Part shown: piece after piece, positions 45,264 to 53,808 of the stretch
Numbering within the stretch: position 1 is the first letter of the stretch
How the letters are laid out: each line of letters starts with the position of its first letter
DNA from: Algoriphagus sp. NG3
Lineage (GTDB): Bacteria > Bacteroidota > Bacteroidia > Cytophagales > Cyclobacteriaceae
Length of the DNA stretch: 64,000 nt
NCBI RefSeq assembly: GCF_034119865.1
Contig: NZ_CP139421.1
Location: 4,003,001 to 4,067,000, forward strand
Reading direction: 5' to 3'
Made by a program: the position numbers and the translations under genes
Notes under the pieces: model-generated
Database searches by the model: none
What the model was told of the DNA's origin: nothing
The model's input: the letters and a program-made list of their open reading frames with translations, nothing else

Positions 45264-45416
45264 ACCTACATTCGATAATAGCCACCATAAACTGAGGTGC
45301 GCTTCTCTTTGTGAAAATCCAGTAAGAGTTTGATGATGGCTACATCCAATTTTAGCCTCCCCTTATTACAGATTGCCATCGGTCAAAATCCCATACCCCA
45401 CCACAGTTTTTTCCAA

Positions 45417-45424
45417 TATATTTG
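45417..45424 (+). promoter_or_regulatory. -7 element of the phytochrome operon
   Basis: TATATTTG is a perfect TAnnTTTG, 43 nt before the response-regulator start. The -33 position is not TTTG. Confidence 0.45.
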
Positions 45425-45466
45425 TATTATCAGCACCTACTATCTACGTGCTGCCAAACTTGCCTA

Positions 45467-45904
45467 ATGAACGAGAAACTAACAATCTTTTATACAGATG
45501 ACGACATTGATGATTTGGAATTCTTCAAGACCGTAGTCAACATGATCACAGAGGACTACACCGTTGTGACTCATATGGATGGAAAGCAATTGCTACATGC
45601 ACTTGAAAACCCTCCACCTCATCCCCATTTGCTTTTTTTGGACATCAACATGCCAGGTATGAGCGGAATAGAAATCCTTCAACAAGTCCGTAATTCTGAA
45701 AAACATGCAGGCTTACCTATAATCATGTTCTCCACCACCCAAGACGAGCATATTATCCGGCAAACGCAAGAGCTAGGGGCTAATTACTACGTACCTAAGG
45801 CAGAAAGCTTTAAGCAGCTTCGCAAATCAATCCAGCACACACTACAGATCAATTGGAGAGATTTTATAGCTGACCAAACTAATTACCTTTATAACTTCAA
45901 CTAA
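45467..45904 (+). CDS. Single-domain response regulator (Rcp1-like)
   Basis: 145 aa from the ATG at 45467. A receiver domain with no output domain: the acidic pocket is Asp11-13, the phosphoacceptor is Asp59 in LLFLDINMPG, with Ser89/Thr90 and Lys111 (YYVPKAE). It lies 9 nt before the heme oxygenase gene and just ahead of the bacteriophytochrome kinase, so it is the probable phosphorylation partner. The downstream effector is not in the window. Confidence 0.9.
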   Translation: MNEKLTIFYTDDDIDDLEFFKTVVNMITEDYTVVTHMDGKQLLHALENPPPHPHLLFLDINMPGMSGIEILQQVRNSEKHAGLPIIMFSTTQDEHIIRQTQELGANYYVPKAESFKQLRKSIQHTLQINWRDFIADQTNYLYNFN

Positions 45905-45913
45905 TTATTTTGC

Positions 45914-46516
45914 ATGAGAAGTGCAGAAGCTACCAGTCCTTTTTCCAGCAGACTTAAAGAAGCCACCTCTTCATTTCATCAAGAACTGGAAAGTCTCCCT
46001 ATTTCCAAATCTATCCTAAAGATTAATATCACCGCTGACGAGTACCTCAAATACCTTAACCTAATGCATGATGTGGTGAGTGAAATAGAAAAAAAGTTAT
46101 TCCCAAGGCTCCAGGATCTGGTCATGGATTTAAACGACCGTAAAAAATCGGAATGGATAGAGGAAGACTTCAGAGCGCTGGGTTTTGAAAAGAACCATAC
46201 TATAGAGGTATTTGAAAAATTAAATGGAGAAATTTCTTCGGGCTATGCCATGGGGATGCTTTATGTCATTGAAGGATCTACACTGGGCGGAAGGGTGATT
46301 TTTAAACATCTTCAGCGGACGCTTGGTTACACTTCTGAAAATGGAGCCGCTTATTTTACAGGTTATGGAGAAAATACCGGACTTCTTTGGAAGAATTTCA
46401 TCTGCACCTTGATGGACTATGAACAGAAAAATAAGGTAGGAGAAGAAATCATCGAAGGTGCTAACTACACCTTTCAGGCCATCGGTAATCATTTCAAGCA
46501 AGCTACTGGCGATTAA
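45914..46516 (+). CDS. bphO: Biliverdin-producing heme oxygenase (BphO)
   Basis: 200 aa. The proximal haem ligand would be His22 in SSFHQELES, and MLYVIEGSTLGGRVIFKHL is the distal-helix segment with the conserved glycines. BphO opens haem to biliverdin IXalpha with release of CO and iron. Six bases separate it from the phytochrome gene, which needs this chromophore. The assignment rests on motif and on the operon. Confidence 0.9.
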   Translation: MRSAEATSPFSSRLKEATSSFHQELESLPISKSILKINITADEYLKYLNLMHDVVSEIEKKLFPRLQDLVMDLNDRKKSEWIEEDFRALGFEKNHTIEVFEKLNGEISSGYAMGMLYVIEGSTLGGRVIFKHLQRTLGYTSENGAAYFTGYGENTGLLWKNFICTLMDYEQKNKVGEEIIEGANYTFQAIGNHFKQATGD

Positions 46517-46521
46517 TTCTC

Positions 46522-48786
46522 ATGAAGGTAAAAGACATAGTAAATAAGGAGATTGTCAATCTCACCAACTGTGAGCAGGAACCTATACATATTCCAGGGA
46601 GCATACAGCCACATGGTTTCCTGATAGGGCTTAAAGCAGGTTCTTTTATCATCGATTATTGTAGTGCAAATACGACCCAATTTCTGGGACTTTCCCACAC
46701 GCAGCTGTTAGGCCAGGAGTTTGGAGCTGTTTTCGGTAATGAATCAAAGGAATTATTTATTGATTATATCGCCCAAGACAGAATGCTTTCCTCTTTGCTC
46801 CTGAAAATCCAATTGATGGAGCGTGATTTCCTCTGTACAGTACACCAAAGCGGATCGATATTTATACTGGAAGGAGAGCCGGTAAACACTTCATCTCAGA
46901 AGGCAAATGAAGTGTATGACCATACATCCCAGTTTCTTTCCTATATGCATACTACCCATAGTCTGCAGGATCTATGCAGCCTTGTAGCCAGAGGCACGCG
47001 TGAAATCACGGGTTATGACCGGGTGATGATCTATAGGTTTGACACCAACTATAATGGTGAAGTCTATGCGGAAAGCTGCCGCGAAGACCTAGAGCCTTTC
47101 TTGGGATTGCACTATCCTCATACAGATATACCGCCTCAAGCTAGAGATTTGTATCTGAAAAATCTACTGAGAATTATTACCGATATCGATTATACACCGG
47201 TACCTATTTACACCATAGATGATGATGAGCAAGATAAAAACCTGGATCTAAGCCTCTCCATACTTCGAAGCACCTCTCCTATACATGTTCAATATCTCCA
47301 TAATATGGGTGTAGGGGCTACCCTGACGATTTCTTTGATCTATAAGCAGCGGCTATGGGGACTGATTGCCTGCCATCACTATTCTCCGAAAAACATCTCT
47401 CCTGAAATAAGACTTGCCGCCCAATTACAAGGGCACTTTATCACCTCCCAAATCGATGTAAGACAGGCAAATGAAGAATATGAGATCAGTAGGAAAGTAA
47501 ATGCTGCTTTTGACAAACTTGATACGTTTGAGCTCACTGGAGATCCACAATCTTTTCAAAACTTAACTGCTCAGCCCGAATTGTTGAGGCTTTGCAATGC
47601 CACAGGTGTCTCTATTTACTACAATGGAGAAGTATACTCTCATGGGACGACCCCATCAGTTAAGGAAATTCGTTTTCTGGCCGATTTTTTTAATCAATCT
47701 TACGCTAATTCCAGTTTCCACACCAATAAACTTGTGGACCTTATACCGGATCACCGTAAACTCTGTGAAAATACAGCAGGTGCTATTTACCATTCGTTGG
47801 GGATAGAAAGCCAAAATTGCATCATTTGGTTCAGACCAGAAACCAAAACTGAAGTAAACTGGGCAGGAGACCCATCAAAATCAATAATCCTGGACAAAAA
47901 GGGTCTGTCACCCCGAAACTCTTTTAAACTTTGGAAAGAAATTGTGGATTGCACTTGCAAACCTTGGCTTCAGCCTGAGCTGGACACTGCTGCTGCATAC
48001 GCCAACGGGCTTCAAAGGCAGATCAACTTGATCAAAATCACAGAGGAGGAACAGAAATACCGCAAACTCAGCGAAATGCTTAAAGAGGCAAATGCGGAAT
48101 TGGAAAACATGAACTGGATCAGCTCCCATGACCTACAGGAACCGCTGAGAAAAATGCAGCTGATATCTTCACATTTACTTACCGAAGAAGAGCTTCCTTC
48201 CAATATCCAACACTCACTTACACGGTTGAATTTTTCAGCTGAAAAGATGCGCACCCTGTTGCAGGATATTCTGAAATATACCCGACTGAAATATTCAGAA
48301 GACTCCTTTGAAAAAGTTAGGCTGACAGACCTTGTCAAAGAAGTGGCTGACGATCTTTCTCAGGATGACAATAAACCTACAGAAATAACTGTTTCTGATT
48401 TACCTGAAATTTTTGGAGTGCCATTTTTTTTAAAACAACTATTCTCCAATCTAATCGCCAACTCTATAAAATATGGCAAAGCAGAGGAAAAGAATTTTAT
48501 TCACATAACCGCCCAAGATGAGGCGGTAGCTTATCCCACTGAGCAGGATGAGCTTTACCATCTCATTTTAGTGAAGGATAACGGAATAGGGTTTGAACAG
48601 AAATATGCAGAATCCATCTTCAATATATTTACTAGGCTTCATCTGGCATCCCAGTATAACGGATCAGGGGTGGGATTGGCGCTCTGTAAAAAAATAGTAA
48701 AAAACCATAAGGGGCACATAACCGCGTCAAGCACCCCAGGTGAAGGCACAGAAATCCGGATTTATTTTCCGGTCATCTCTACTTAG
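46522..48786 (+). CDS. bphP: Bacteriophytochrome histidine kinase
   Basis: 754 aa in the order PAS (about 10-115), GAF (140-310), PHY (325-500) and histidine kinase (530-754). The bilin-attachment residue is Cys17 in NLTNCEQEP, followed by IPGSIQPHG. The GAF domain has PHTDIPPQARDLYLKN (Asp202-Ile-Pro) and HVQYLHNMGVGATL, and the PHY tongue has PRNSF. The kinase shows SSHDLQEPLRK (phospho-His536), NLIANSIKYGK, DNGIGFE and GSGVGLALCKKIV. It should switch between red and far-red absorbing states and signal to the adjacent receiver. Confidence 0.95.
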   Translation: MKVKDIVNKEIVNLTNCEQEPIHIPGSIQPHGFLIGLKAGSFIIDYCSANTTQFLGLSHTQLLGQEFGAVFGNESKELFIDYIAQDRMLSSLLLKIQLMERDFLCTVHQSGSIFILEGEPVNTSSQKANEVYDHTSQFLSYMHTTHSLQDLCSLVARGTREITGYDRVMIYRFDTNYNGEVYAESCREDLEPFLGLHYPHTDIPPQARDLYLKNLLRIITDIDYTPVPIYTIDDDEQDKNLDLSLSILRSTSPIHVQYLHNMGVGATLTISLIYKQRLWGLIACHHYSPKNISPEIRLAAQLQGHFITSQIDVRQANEEYEISRKVNAAFDKLDTFELTGDPQSFQNLTAQPELLRLCNATGVSIYYNGEVYSHGTTPSVKEIRFLADFFNQSYANSSFHTNKLVDLIPDHRKLCENTAGAIYHSLGIESQNCIIWFRPETKTEVNWAGDPSKSIILDKKGLSPRNSFKLWKEIVDCTCKPWLQPELDTAAAYANGLQRQINLIKITEEEQKYRKLSEMLKEANAELENMNWISSHDLQEPLRKMQLISSHLLTEEELPSNIQHSLTRLNFSAEKMRTLLQDILKYTRLKYSEDSFEKVRLTDLVKEVADDLSQDDNKPTEITVSDLPEIFGVPFFLKQLFSNLIANSIKYGKAEEKNFIHITAQDEAVAYPTEQDELYHLILVKDNGIGFEQKYAESIFNIFTRLHLASQYNGSGVGLALCKKIVKNHKGHITASSTPGEGTEIRIYFPVIST

Positions 48787-49180
48787 AGCCTGCTGAAATA
48801 GGTATAATCCATTAAGCTTGTACTTGCTGAAACCCATTCTGATCAAAAATGGGTTAATCTTCCTAAATGATTATTTAACCTATAATACATAGTCATAGAC
48901 TCACTCCTCCAAGGGGAACTGGCTTACTTAGGAACCTAACCGACTTCCTGTTGAGGTTAACTGGATAGCGAAGGGAGGCGACTGATCGGTTAAGGTGAGT
49001 GTTTCTAAGCCACCTTGATCTGTGTCCTCGCAGAGCACGTGGAGGAATATTAAGAAATTCTCTTGCCGTTTTGAGTATCCTTACTTATAACATTCTTAGG
49101 CCATTTAATCAATGCGTCAATCAAAAAAGGCTAGCAGAAACACCTTCTACTAGCCTTTTATACAATTTATTGTCTACCTC
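48787..49180. other. Structured intergenic region between bphP and pgk
   Basis: 394 nt without a convincing gene. A hairpin AACCCAT (48831-48837) with ATGGGTT (48849-48855) may end the phytochrome transcript. Farther on, GGCTTA (48921-48926) pairs with TAAGCC (49006-49011) and TAACCGA (48937-48943) with TCGGTTA (48986-48992), making one imperfect hairpin of about 90 nt. This could be an eroded repeat or an RNA structure. Confidence 0.5.
49123..49161 (-). terminator. Terminator of pgk (bidirectional)
   Basis: AAAAGGCTAG (49125-49134) pairs perfectly with CTAGCCTTTT (49150-49159). The A-run on one side and the T-run on the other allow function in both directions. Confidence 0.8.
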
Positions 49181-50380
49181 TTAAGGTTCTAATGCAGCAA
49201 CACCTGGAAGCACTTTACCCTCCATATGCTCTAGCAACGCACCGCCACCTGTTGACACAAAAGAAACATCATCTCCGTAACCGAATTTATTCACAGCTGC
49301 TGCTGAATCTCCTCCACCGATGAGGGAGTAGGCTCCAGCCTTAGTAGCTGCCACCACTGCTTCGGCGATCGCTTTGGTTCCTTTGTCGAATGATTCCATC
49401 TCGAAGACCCCCATTGGTCCATTCCAAAGGATAGTTTTGGAATTTGCGATCACATCAGAGAACAACTCGCGTGTTTTAGGCCCTATATCCAAGCCCATCC
49501 AGCCGTCAGGAATCTCACCTTTATTCGCCATACCTTGCTCTGCGTCGTTAGCAAATGCTTTGGAAATCACTGTATCCACAGGAAGAATAAGATTCACACC
49601 TTTCGCTTTGGCAGTTTCCATAAGCTCAAGCACAAAGTCCATTTTATCTTCTTCCAGCAATGAATCTCCAATAGTCCCACCTTGCGCCTTTGCAAAAGTA
49701 TAGGACATACCGCCACCTATTATCAGGTTGTCCACCTTATTGAGCAATTGCTCAATGATCATAATCTTATCAGCGATCTTTGCTCCACCCATAATAGCTG
49801 TATAAGGTCTCTCAGGATTACCCAAGACTTTATCTGCATTTTTCAGTTCAGAAAGCATCAGGTATCCACATACCTTATCATTGAAAAATTCAGCGATAAC
49901 AGCTGTAGAAGCGTGTGCTCTATGAGCAGTGCCAAATGCGTCGTTCACATACACATCACCCAGCTTTGAAAGCTTCTCTGCAAATTCCTTATCCCCTTTT
50001 TCTTCTTCTTTATGGAATCTTAGGTTTTCAAGCAACAACACTTCCCCTGGCTTTAAGCCTTCAGCAAGCATCTCTGGCTCTTTTCCTACACAGTCCTTGG
50101 CAAATTTCACTGGTCTTTCCAGCGCTTTTTCAAGATCAACTACAATGTTTTTCAACGAAAACTTATCTTCAGGACCTGACTTAGGTCGGCCTAAGTGTGA
50201 CATCAAAATCACAGATCCTCCATCCTTCAATATTTTATTGATAGTAGGAAGTGCAGCCTGGATCCTGGTGTCGTCAGTTACGTTAAACTTGTCATCCAAA
50301 GGAACATTGAAATCCACCCTGACGAGTGCTTTCTTTCCTTCAAAACTAAGATTATCTACATTTTTGATTCTAGAGTTCAT
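49181..50380 (-). CDS. pgk: Phosphoglycerate kinase
   Basis: 399 aa, normal length. Pgk transfers phosphate from 1,3-bisphosphoglycerate to ADP in glycolysis. The N-terminal substrate site [20 protein letters not shown], and the C-terminal nucleotide site [15 protein letters not shown] and [14 protein letters not shown] are present. The gene is monocistronic, with its own terminator; the promoter was not clear. Confidence 0.97.
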   Translation of the reverse strand: MNSRIKNVDNLSFEGKKALVRVDFNVPLDDKFNVTDDTRIQAALPTINKILKDGGSVILMSHLGRPKSGPEDKFSLKNIVVDLEKALERPVKFAKDCVGKEPEMLAEGLKPGEVLLLENLRFHKEEEKGDKEFAEKLSKLGDVYVNDAFGTAHRAHASTAVIAEFFNDKVCGYLMLSELKNADKVLGNPERPYTAIMGGAKIADKIMIIEQLLNKVDNLIIGGGMSYTFAKAQGGTIGDSLLEEDKMDFVLELMETAKAKGVNLILPVDTVISKAFANDAEQGMANKGEIPDGWMGLDIGPKTRELFSDVIANSKTILWNGPMGVFEMESFDKGTKAIAEAVVAATKAGAYSLIGGGDSAAAVNKFGYGDDVSFVSTGGGALLEHMEGKVLPGVAALEP

Positions 50381-50502
50381 AATAAGGTTAATAGCTTTTG
50401 ATTGATTAAACAGATAAAAATCAGGTGTGAATTTATTAAAGATATTGGCAAAAATCGACTTTAAGCCGTGATCAATTTGCTAAGAAGTGAAGGAAAGGGG
50501 TG

Positions 50503-51468
50503 TTAGCCCTTAGAGGAGGCACGCCTTAAGCGATCATTGATTGCTCTCCCAAGACCTTTATCAGGCATCAATTCCGCCACAATCACTTGGACATTTGAGG
50601 AGTCCAGTGTCCTCATAGCAGAGAAAAGATGTGTCGCCGCTTCCTTTAAATCAGCGCTGGGGCTTAATGCTATTTGATAATCATCAGGGATAGATGAAAA
50701 GCTCTTGTCCAATGACAAAACCGCACATAGTATATCTTTTCCATGATGCTCTTTTATCAGATCATCCAAATCACCGATGATAAATGGTTTGGTCGGAGCA
50801 TAGTGACTTTCCAATAACCCCGGAGCTTGTGGATTGGAAGAGCTATGGCTTTTCACTGAGACTTTCCCCACTACTTTTTCAATTTCCGAAACCTCTAATC
50901 CCCCAAGTCTATAGACAATGACCTCATCCCCTTCCATTCCTACTATAGTGCTTTCAAGACCTACTTTGCACGCCCCCCCATCTAAGATATATGGGATCTT
51001 CCCTCCCAGCTGCGCATCCACATGCTGCGGCGAGGTAGGGCTGATGTATCCGAAAGGATTAGCACTCGGTGCCGCCAGCGGAAACTCCAACTGTCCCAGT
51101 AACTTTAGTGTCAGCGGATGGCTTGGAACACGGACCGCGACACGGTCTAGTCCGGAGGTAACAATGTCAGGAATAATTTTATTCCTAGGCAGCAAAAGTG
51201 TAAGCGGTCCAGGCCAAAATTCTTCTGCCAATCTTCTAAGTGTGGCAGGAATCTCATTTACATAATTTTCAGCAAACATTAGAGAAGGCACATGGATTAT
51301 CAGCGGATCGAAGCTCGGACGGTTTTTCGTTTCAAAAATAGAAGCCACTGCTGTTGGATTCAATGCATTCCCCGCAAGCCCATAGACTGTTTCTGTAGGG
51401 ATAGCCACCAGCTCTCCTGCTTCCAGGATACTTTTTGCCTGTAATATGTCCTGCCCGATAATTGCCAT
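50503..51468 (-). CDS. L-threonylcarbamoyladenylate synthase (Sua5 type)
   Basis: 321 aa from the ATG at 51468. It makes TC-AMP for the t6A37 modification of ANN-reading tRNAs. The YrdC domain (about 1-205) contains VAIPTETVYGLAGNAL, KNRPSFDPLIIHV, AAPSANPFG and LDGGACKVGLESTIV; the C-terminal about 100 residues are the Sua5 extension. The long form with the extension distinguishes it from short TsaC. It follows the TPR lipoprotein gene with a single base between. Confidence 0.92.
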   Translation of the reverse strand: MAIIGQDILQAKSILEAGELVAIPTETVYGLAGNALNPTAVASIFETKNRPSFDPLIIHVPSLMFAENYVNEIPATLRRLAEEFWPGPLTLLLPRNKIIPDIVTSGLDRVAVRVPSHPLTLKLLGQLEFPLAAPSANPFGYISPTSPQHVDAQLGGKIPYILDGGACKVGLESTIVGMEGDEVIVYRLGGLEVSEIEKVVGKVSVKSHSSSNPQAPGLLESHYAPTKPFIIGDLDDLIKEHHGKDILCAVLSLDKSFSSIPDDYQIALSPSADLKEAATHLFSAMRTLDSSNVQVIVAELMPDKGLGRAINDRLRRASSKG

Positions 51469-51469
51469 C

Positions 51470-52183
51470 CTAGTTACAAAACTCGTCAACCCAGCTTTTA
51501 GCCTCTGTATAACCTAGCTGCAGTGCCATTTTCAGATCTGCACAGCCCTCCTCTTTTTCTGATTCTCCAAGCGCGGACATTCTAGTCACCCCTAGAAGGT
51601 AATAGGCTGCACCATTTTTTCCATCTAGGTTAATCGCATCGTTCAATGCTTTCATCGCGTTGCCAGGGTCGTTATTTCCAAGCAATGCTTTGCCTCTATT
51701 GAAGTGAACAAGTGCCTGATTGGGTTCTACCTGCAAAGCCATATCGAAGTCCAGTAAGGCGTCTTCATATTCTTCCATTCCCAACAGCGCCAGTCCTCTG
51801 TTGTAGTATATGTCAGTTTGTGATGGATCCAGCCTGCTTGCCATATTGTAATCCGAAACTGCATCTTTGAAGTTGTCCAATTTTAATTGGGCATTCCCAC
51901 GATTAAACCATGCTTTATAATTTGCGGAATCTGCTTCAATAGCAGCTGAAAATACAGGCACCGTTTCTTCAAATTTCTCCTGCTGGAACAGTGCCGCTCC
52001 TTTCGCGTTCAATGCTTGGGCATTTTGGGGGTTGATCTCCAGAGCTCTGTCAAAAAGGGTGATAGCCCCTTTCCAATTCTGGGCATTCATTTGATTGATC
52101 CCCTCCTGAAACAATTCATCTTCACCTGGGCTACAGCCCATCAGTCCCGCTAGTAGCAGGGTAAGTATCCAAAGTTTTTTCAC
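51470..52183 (-). CDS. TPR-repeat lipoprotein
   Basis: 237 aa starting at a GTG (52183). The lipobox LAGLMGC gives a lipidated Cys17. From about residue 25 to 200 the protein is made of TPR repeats (NAQNWKGAITLFDRALEINP, NAQALNAKGAALFQQEKFEE and similar), about five or six. It should be a periplasmic scaffold on the inner face of the outer membrane, with unknown partners. TATCTTTG on the minus strand (52199-52206) is a possible -7 element. Confidence 0.85.
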   Translation of the reverse strand: MKKLWILTLLLAGLMGCSPGEDELFQEGINQMNAQNWKGAITLFDRALEINPQNAQALNAKGAALFQQEKFEETVPVFSAAIEADSANYKAWFNRGNAQLKLDNFKDAVSDYNMASRLDPSQTDIYYNRGLALLGMEEYEDALLDFDMALQVEPNQALVHFNRGKALLGNNDPGNAMKALNDAINLDGKNGAAYYLLGVTRMSALGESEKEEGCADLKMALQLGYTEAKSWVDEFCN

Positions 52184-52198
52184 AGCTTAAATTTTGCG

Positions 52199-52206
52199 CA
52201 AAGATA
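52199..52206 (-). promoter_or_regulatory. Possible -7 element for the TPR-Sua5 pair
   Basis: Reads TATCTTTG on the minus strand, 15 nt before the GTG start; the leader would be very short. No -33 element was found. Confidence 0.3.
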
Positions 52207-52224
52207 AGCAATGAGACCTTTTGA

Positions 52225-52662
52225 TCAGGACATTGGCTGAAGTTTCGTCCTATAGATTTCCGGAACGGAAATAGTTTTCATGGTATTCATGTCCACTGTC
52301 ACCATAATGCATTTGCATCTTGCAAAGGTGACGAGCTCTCCGTTTTTGGCCTTTCCTACTAAAAAATGCTCGAGATCAAAGGAAGTATTTCCTACTCTTG
52401 TGCAGCGAACCAATGCTTCTATCTGATCCTCCAGGTGAATAGGGCGAACATAATCTATTTCTATTCTTCCTACCACACACCCTGTTTCCATCACATCCCA
52501 ATTACAGACCTTGTCAAGATATACTGCTCTGGCATGTTCGAAGTAGTTGAAATAAACCCCATTATTCACATGCAGATATCCATCTATATCAGAAAATCTT
52601 ATCTGAATAGGAAGTGAAAACGGGATTTCCCGTATTAACTCAGCCGGATCATAAGTAAGCAT
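52225..52662 (-). CDS. Hotdog-fold acyl-CoA thioesterase
   Basis: 145 aa from the ATG at 52662. A 4HBT_2-type hotdog protein: PIQIRFSDIDGYLHVNNGVYFNYFEHAR contains the Asp and the HVNN loop of the YbgC/FadM-type active site, and IEIDYVRPIHLEDQIEAL is the following strand pattern. It hydrolyses an acyl-CoA; the chain length cannot be told from sequence. It starts in the last base of the Nudix gene. Confidence 0.85.
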   Translation of the reverse strand: MLTYDPAELIREIPFSLPIQIRFSDIDGYLHVNNGVYFNYFEHARAVYLDKVCNWDVMETGCVVGRIEIDYVRPIHLEDQIEALVRCTRVGNTSFDLEHFLVGKAKNGELVTFARCKCIMVTVDMNTMKTISVPEIYRTKLQPMS

Positions 52663-53216
52663 CAAAGAATGATTTCTGATTTACTGGTTTTTTCCAGCAT
52701 CCTCAAAATGGATGGGTTATAGCCTATCACATCCTGGACAGAATCAAAAGCCACCCAGGCCAAAGAAATACTTTCGTCACTTTTAATCAGTGGCTCTTCC
52801 AAATCGGCTTCTAAAAGATAACGCACATCAAAATGAAAATGCTCAGGAACATGTGAGCGCTCAGGTATAATATGCTTGTCCAAATCGAAAATAGCCTGAT
52901 CCACAAATGCCAAACTTTTCAACCCGCTTTCTTCCTGCGCTTCTTGCATGGCAACTTCCAGTAAATCCTCATTACCATCAGCATGACCCCCAAGCTGCAA
53001 CCATCTTCCCAGCTTACGATGAAGTGTAAGCAAGGTATGTGTCCGCTTACGGTTTACTATCCATGAGGACGCCGTAAAATGCCCTTCTAACCGCTCACGT
53101 CCATAAGCCAGTGGATCCTCCGTCAACTCCAAGAAATCCTGTATAAAACCTGCTTCCTCTTCGTAAGGCGTACGGTATCTTCCTAATTGCGCTTTTAAGT
53201 TAACTCTGTCCATCAT
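52662..53216 (-). CDS. Nudix hydrolase
   Basis: 184 aa; two consecutive ATG codons (53216, 53213). The Nudix box runs from GGHADGNEDLLEVAMQEAQ to EESGL. The consensus Arg before EUxEE is a Gln (MQEAQEESG), an acceptable variant, while the key Glu residues are present. Nudix enzymes cleave nucleoside diphosphates linked to other groups; no substrate can be assigned. It overlaps the hypothetical gene upstream by 17 nt and shares one base with the thioesterase gene. Confidence 0.82.
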   Translation of the reverse strand: MMDRVNLKAQLGRYRTPYEEEAGFIQDFLELTEDPLAYGRERLEGHFTASSWIVNRKRTHTLLTLHRKLGRWLQLGGHADGNEDLLEVAMQEAQEESGLKSLAFVDQAIFDLDKHIIPERSHVPEHFHFDVRYLLEADLEEPLIKSDESISLAWVAFDSVQDVIGYNPSILRMLEKTSKSEIIL

Positions 53217-53808
53217 TGCTTACTTCAAATAAATGATCAAGAAATTGATCAAAAGGTTCTGGATCCTGGTATAGCCTATCCGAATAAAACGTCGCTAATA
53301 CCTTGAGGTAATTGGGCTGGTTATTTACGGTTATTTTTTCGATTGTGATTCTTCCGTACAACTGGGAAATCAATTCCTCGGCTGCAAGATTTGTAATAGG
53401 TGGTTTGAAATAAAACTTGTCGGTAATTTTCACCTGCTCATTTATTTCTTCCATCTTTCTGTCCAAACTCACTTTTCTATATCCCAAAGCTAGGACTCGC
53501 TGAGCCAATGCCAAGAAAAGAAGAGAAAATGTTTGCTCATCCAGAGGCTCATCGTAAGTAATAGCAAATCCCCTGGCATATTTTGAGTTTAAAATATGAA
53601 TCTGGGGACGCTCTTCGATTTGCACTGTCTTGAAATGGTAAGATTTGGACAACTGGGCAATAACAGCCCGTCCTTCCCTTGAATTAATCCATTCAGAAGC
53701 TTCTGCAAGCTCTTGATCCTTATAAACGATATTCTCCTTATGGATCATCGGAGTTTTTTCCGATGTCCCGAACACCTTATTAAATAAATTGTCCAGAAAA
53801 TCATTCAT
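53200..53808 (-). CDS. Hypothetical protein coupled to recQ
   Basis: 202 aa, no signal peptide or membrane helix. I recognise no family. There is an N-terminal amphipathic start (MNDFLDNLFNKVFG), a central part with SKYARGFAITYDEPLDEQTF and ALAQRVLALGYRKVSLDRK, and an acidic C-terminus. The gene overlaps recQ by 8 nt and the Nudix gene by 17 nt, so it is certainly transcribed and expressed with them. No function proposed. Confidence 0.65.
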   Translation of the reverse strand: MNDFLDNLFNKVFGTSEKTPMIHKENIVYKDQELAEASEWINSREGRAVIAQLSKSYHFKTVQIEERPQIHILNSKYARGFAITYDEPLDEQTFSLLFLALAQRVLALGYRKVSLDRKMEEINEQVKITDKFYFKPPITNLAAEELISQLYGRITIEKITVNNQPNYLKVLATFYSDRLYQDPEPFDQFLDHLFEVSNDGQS

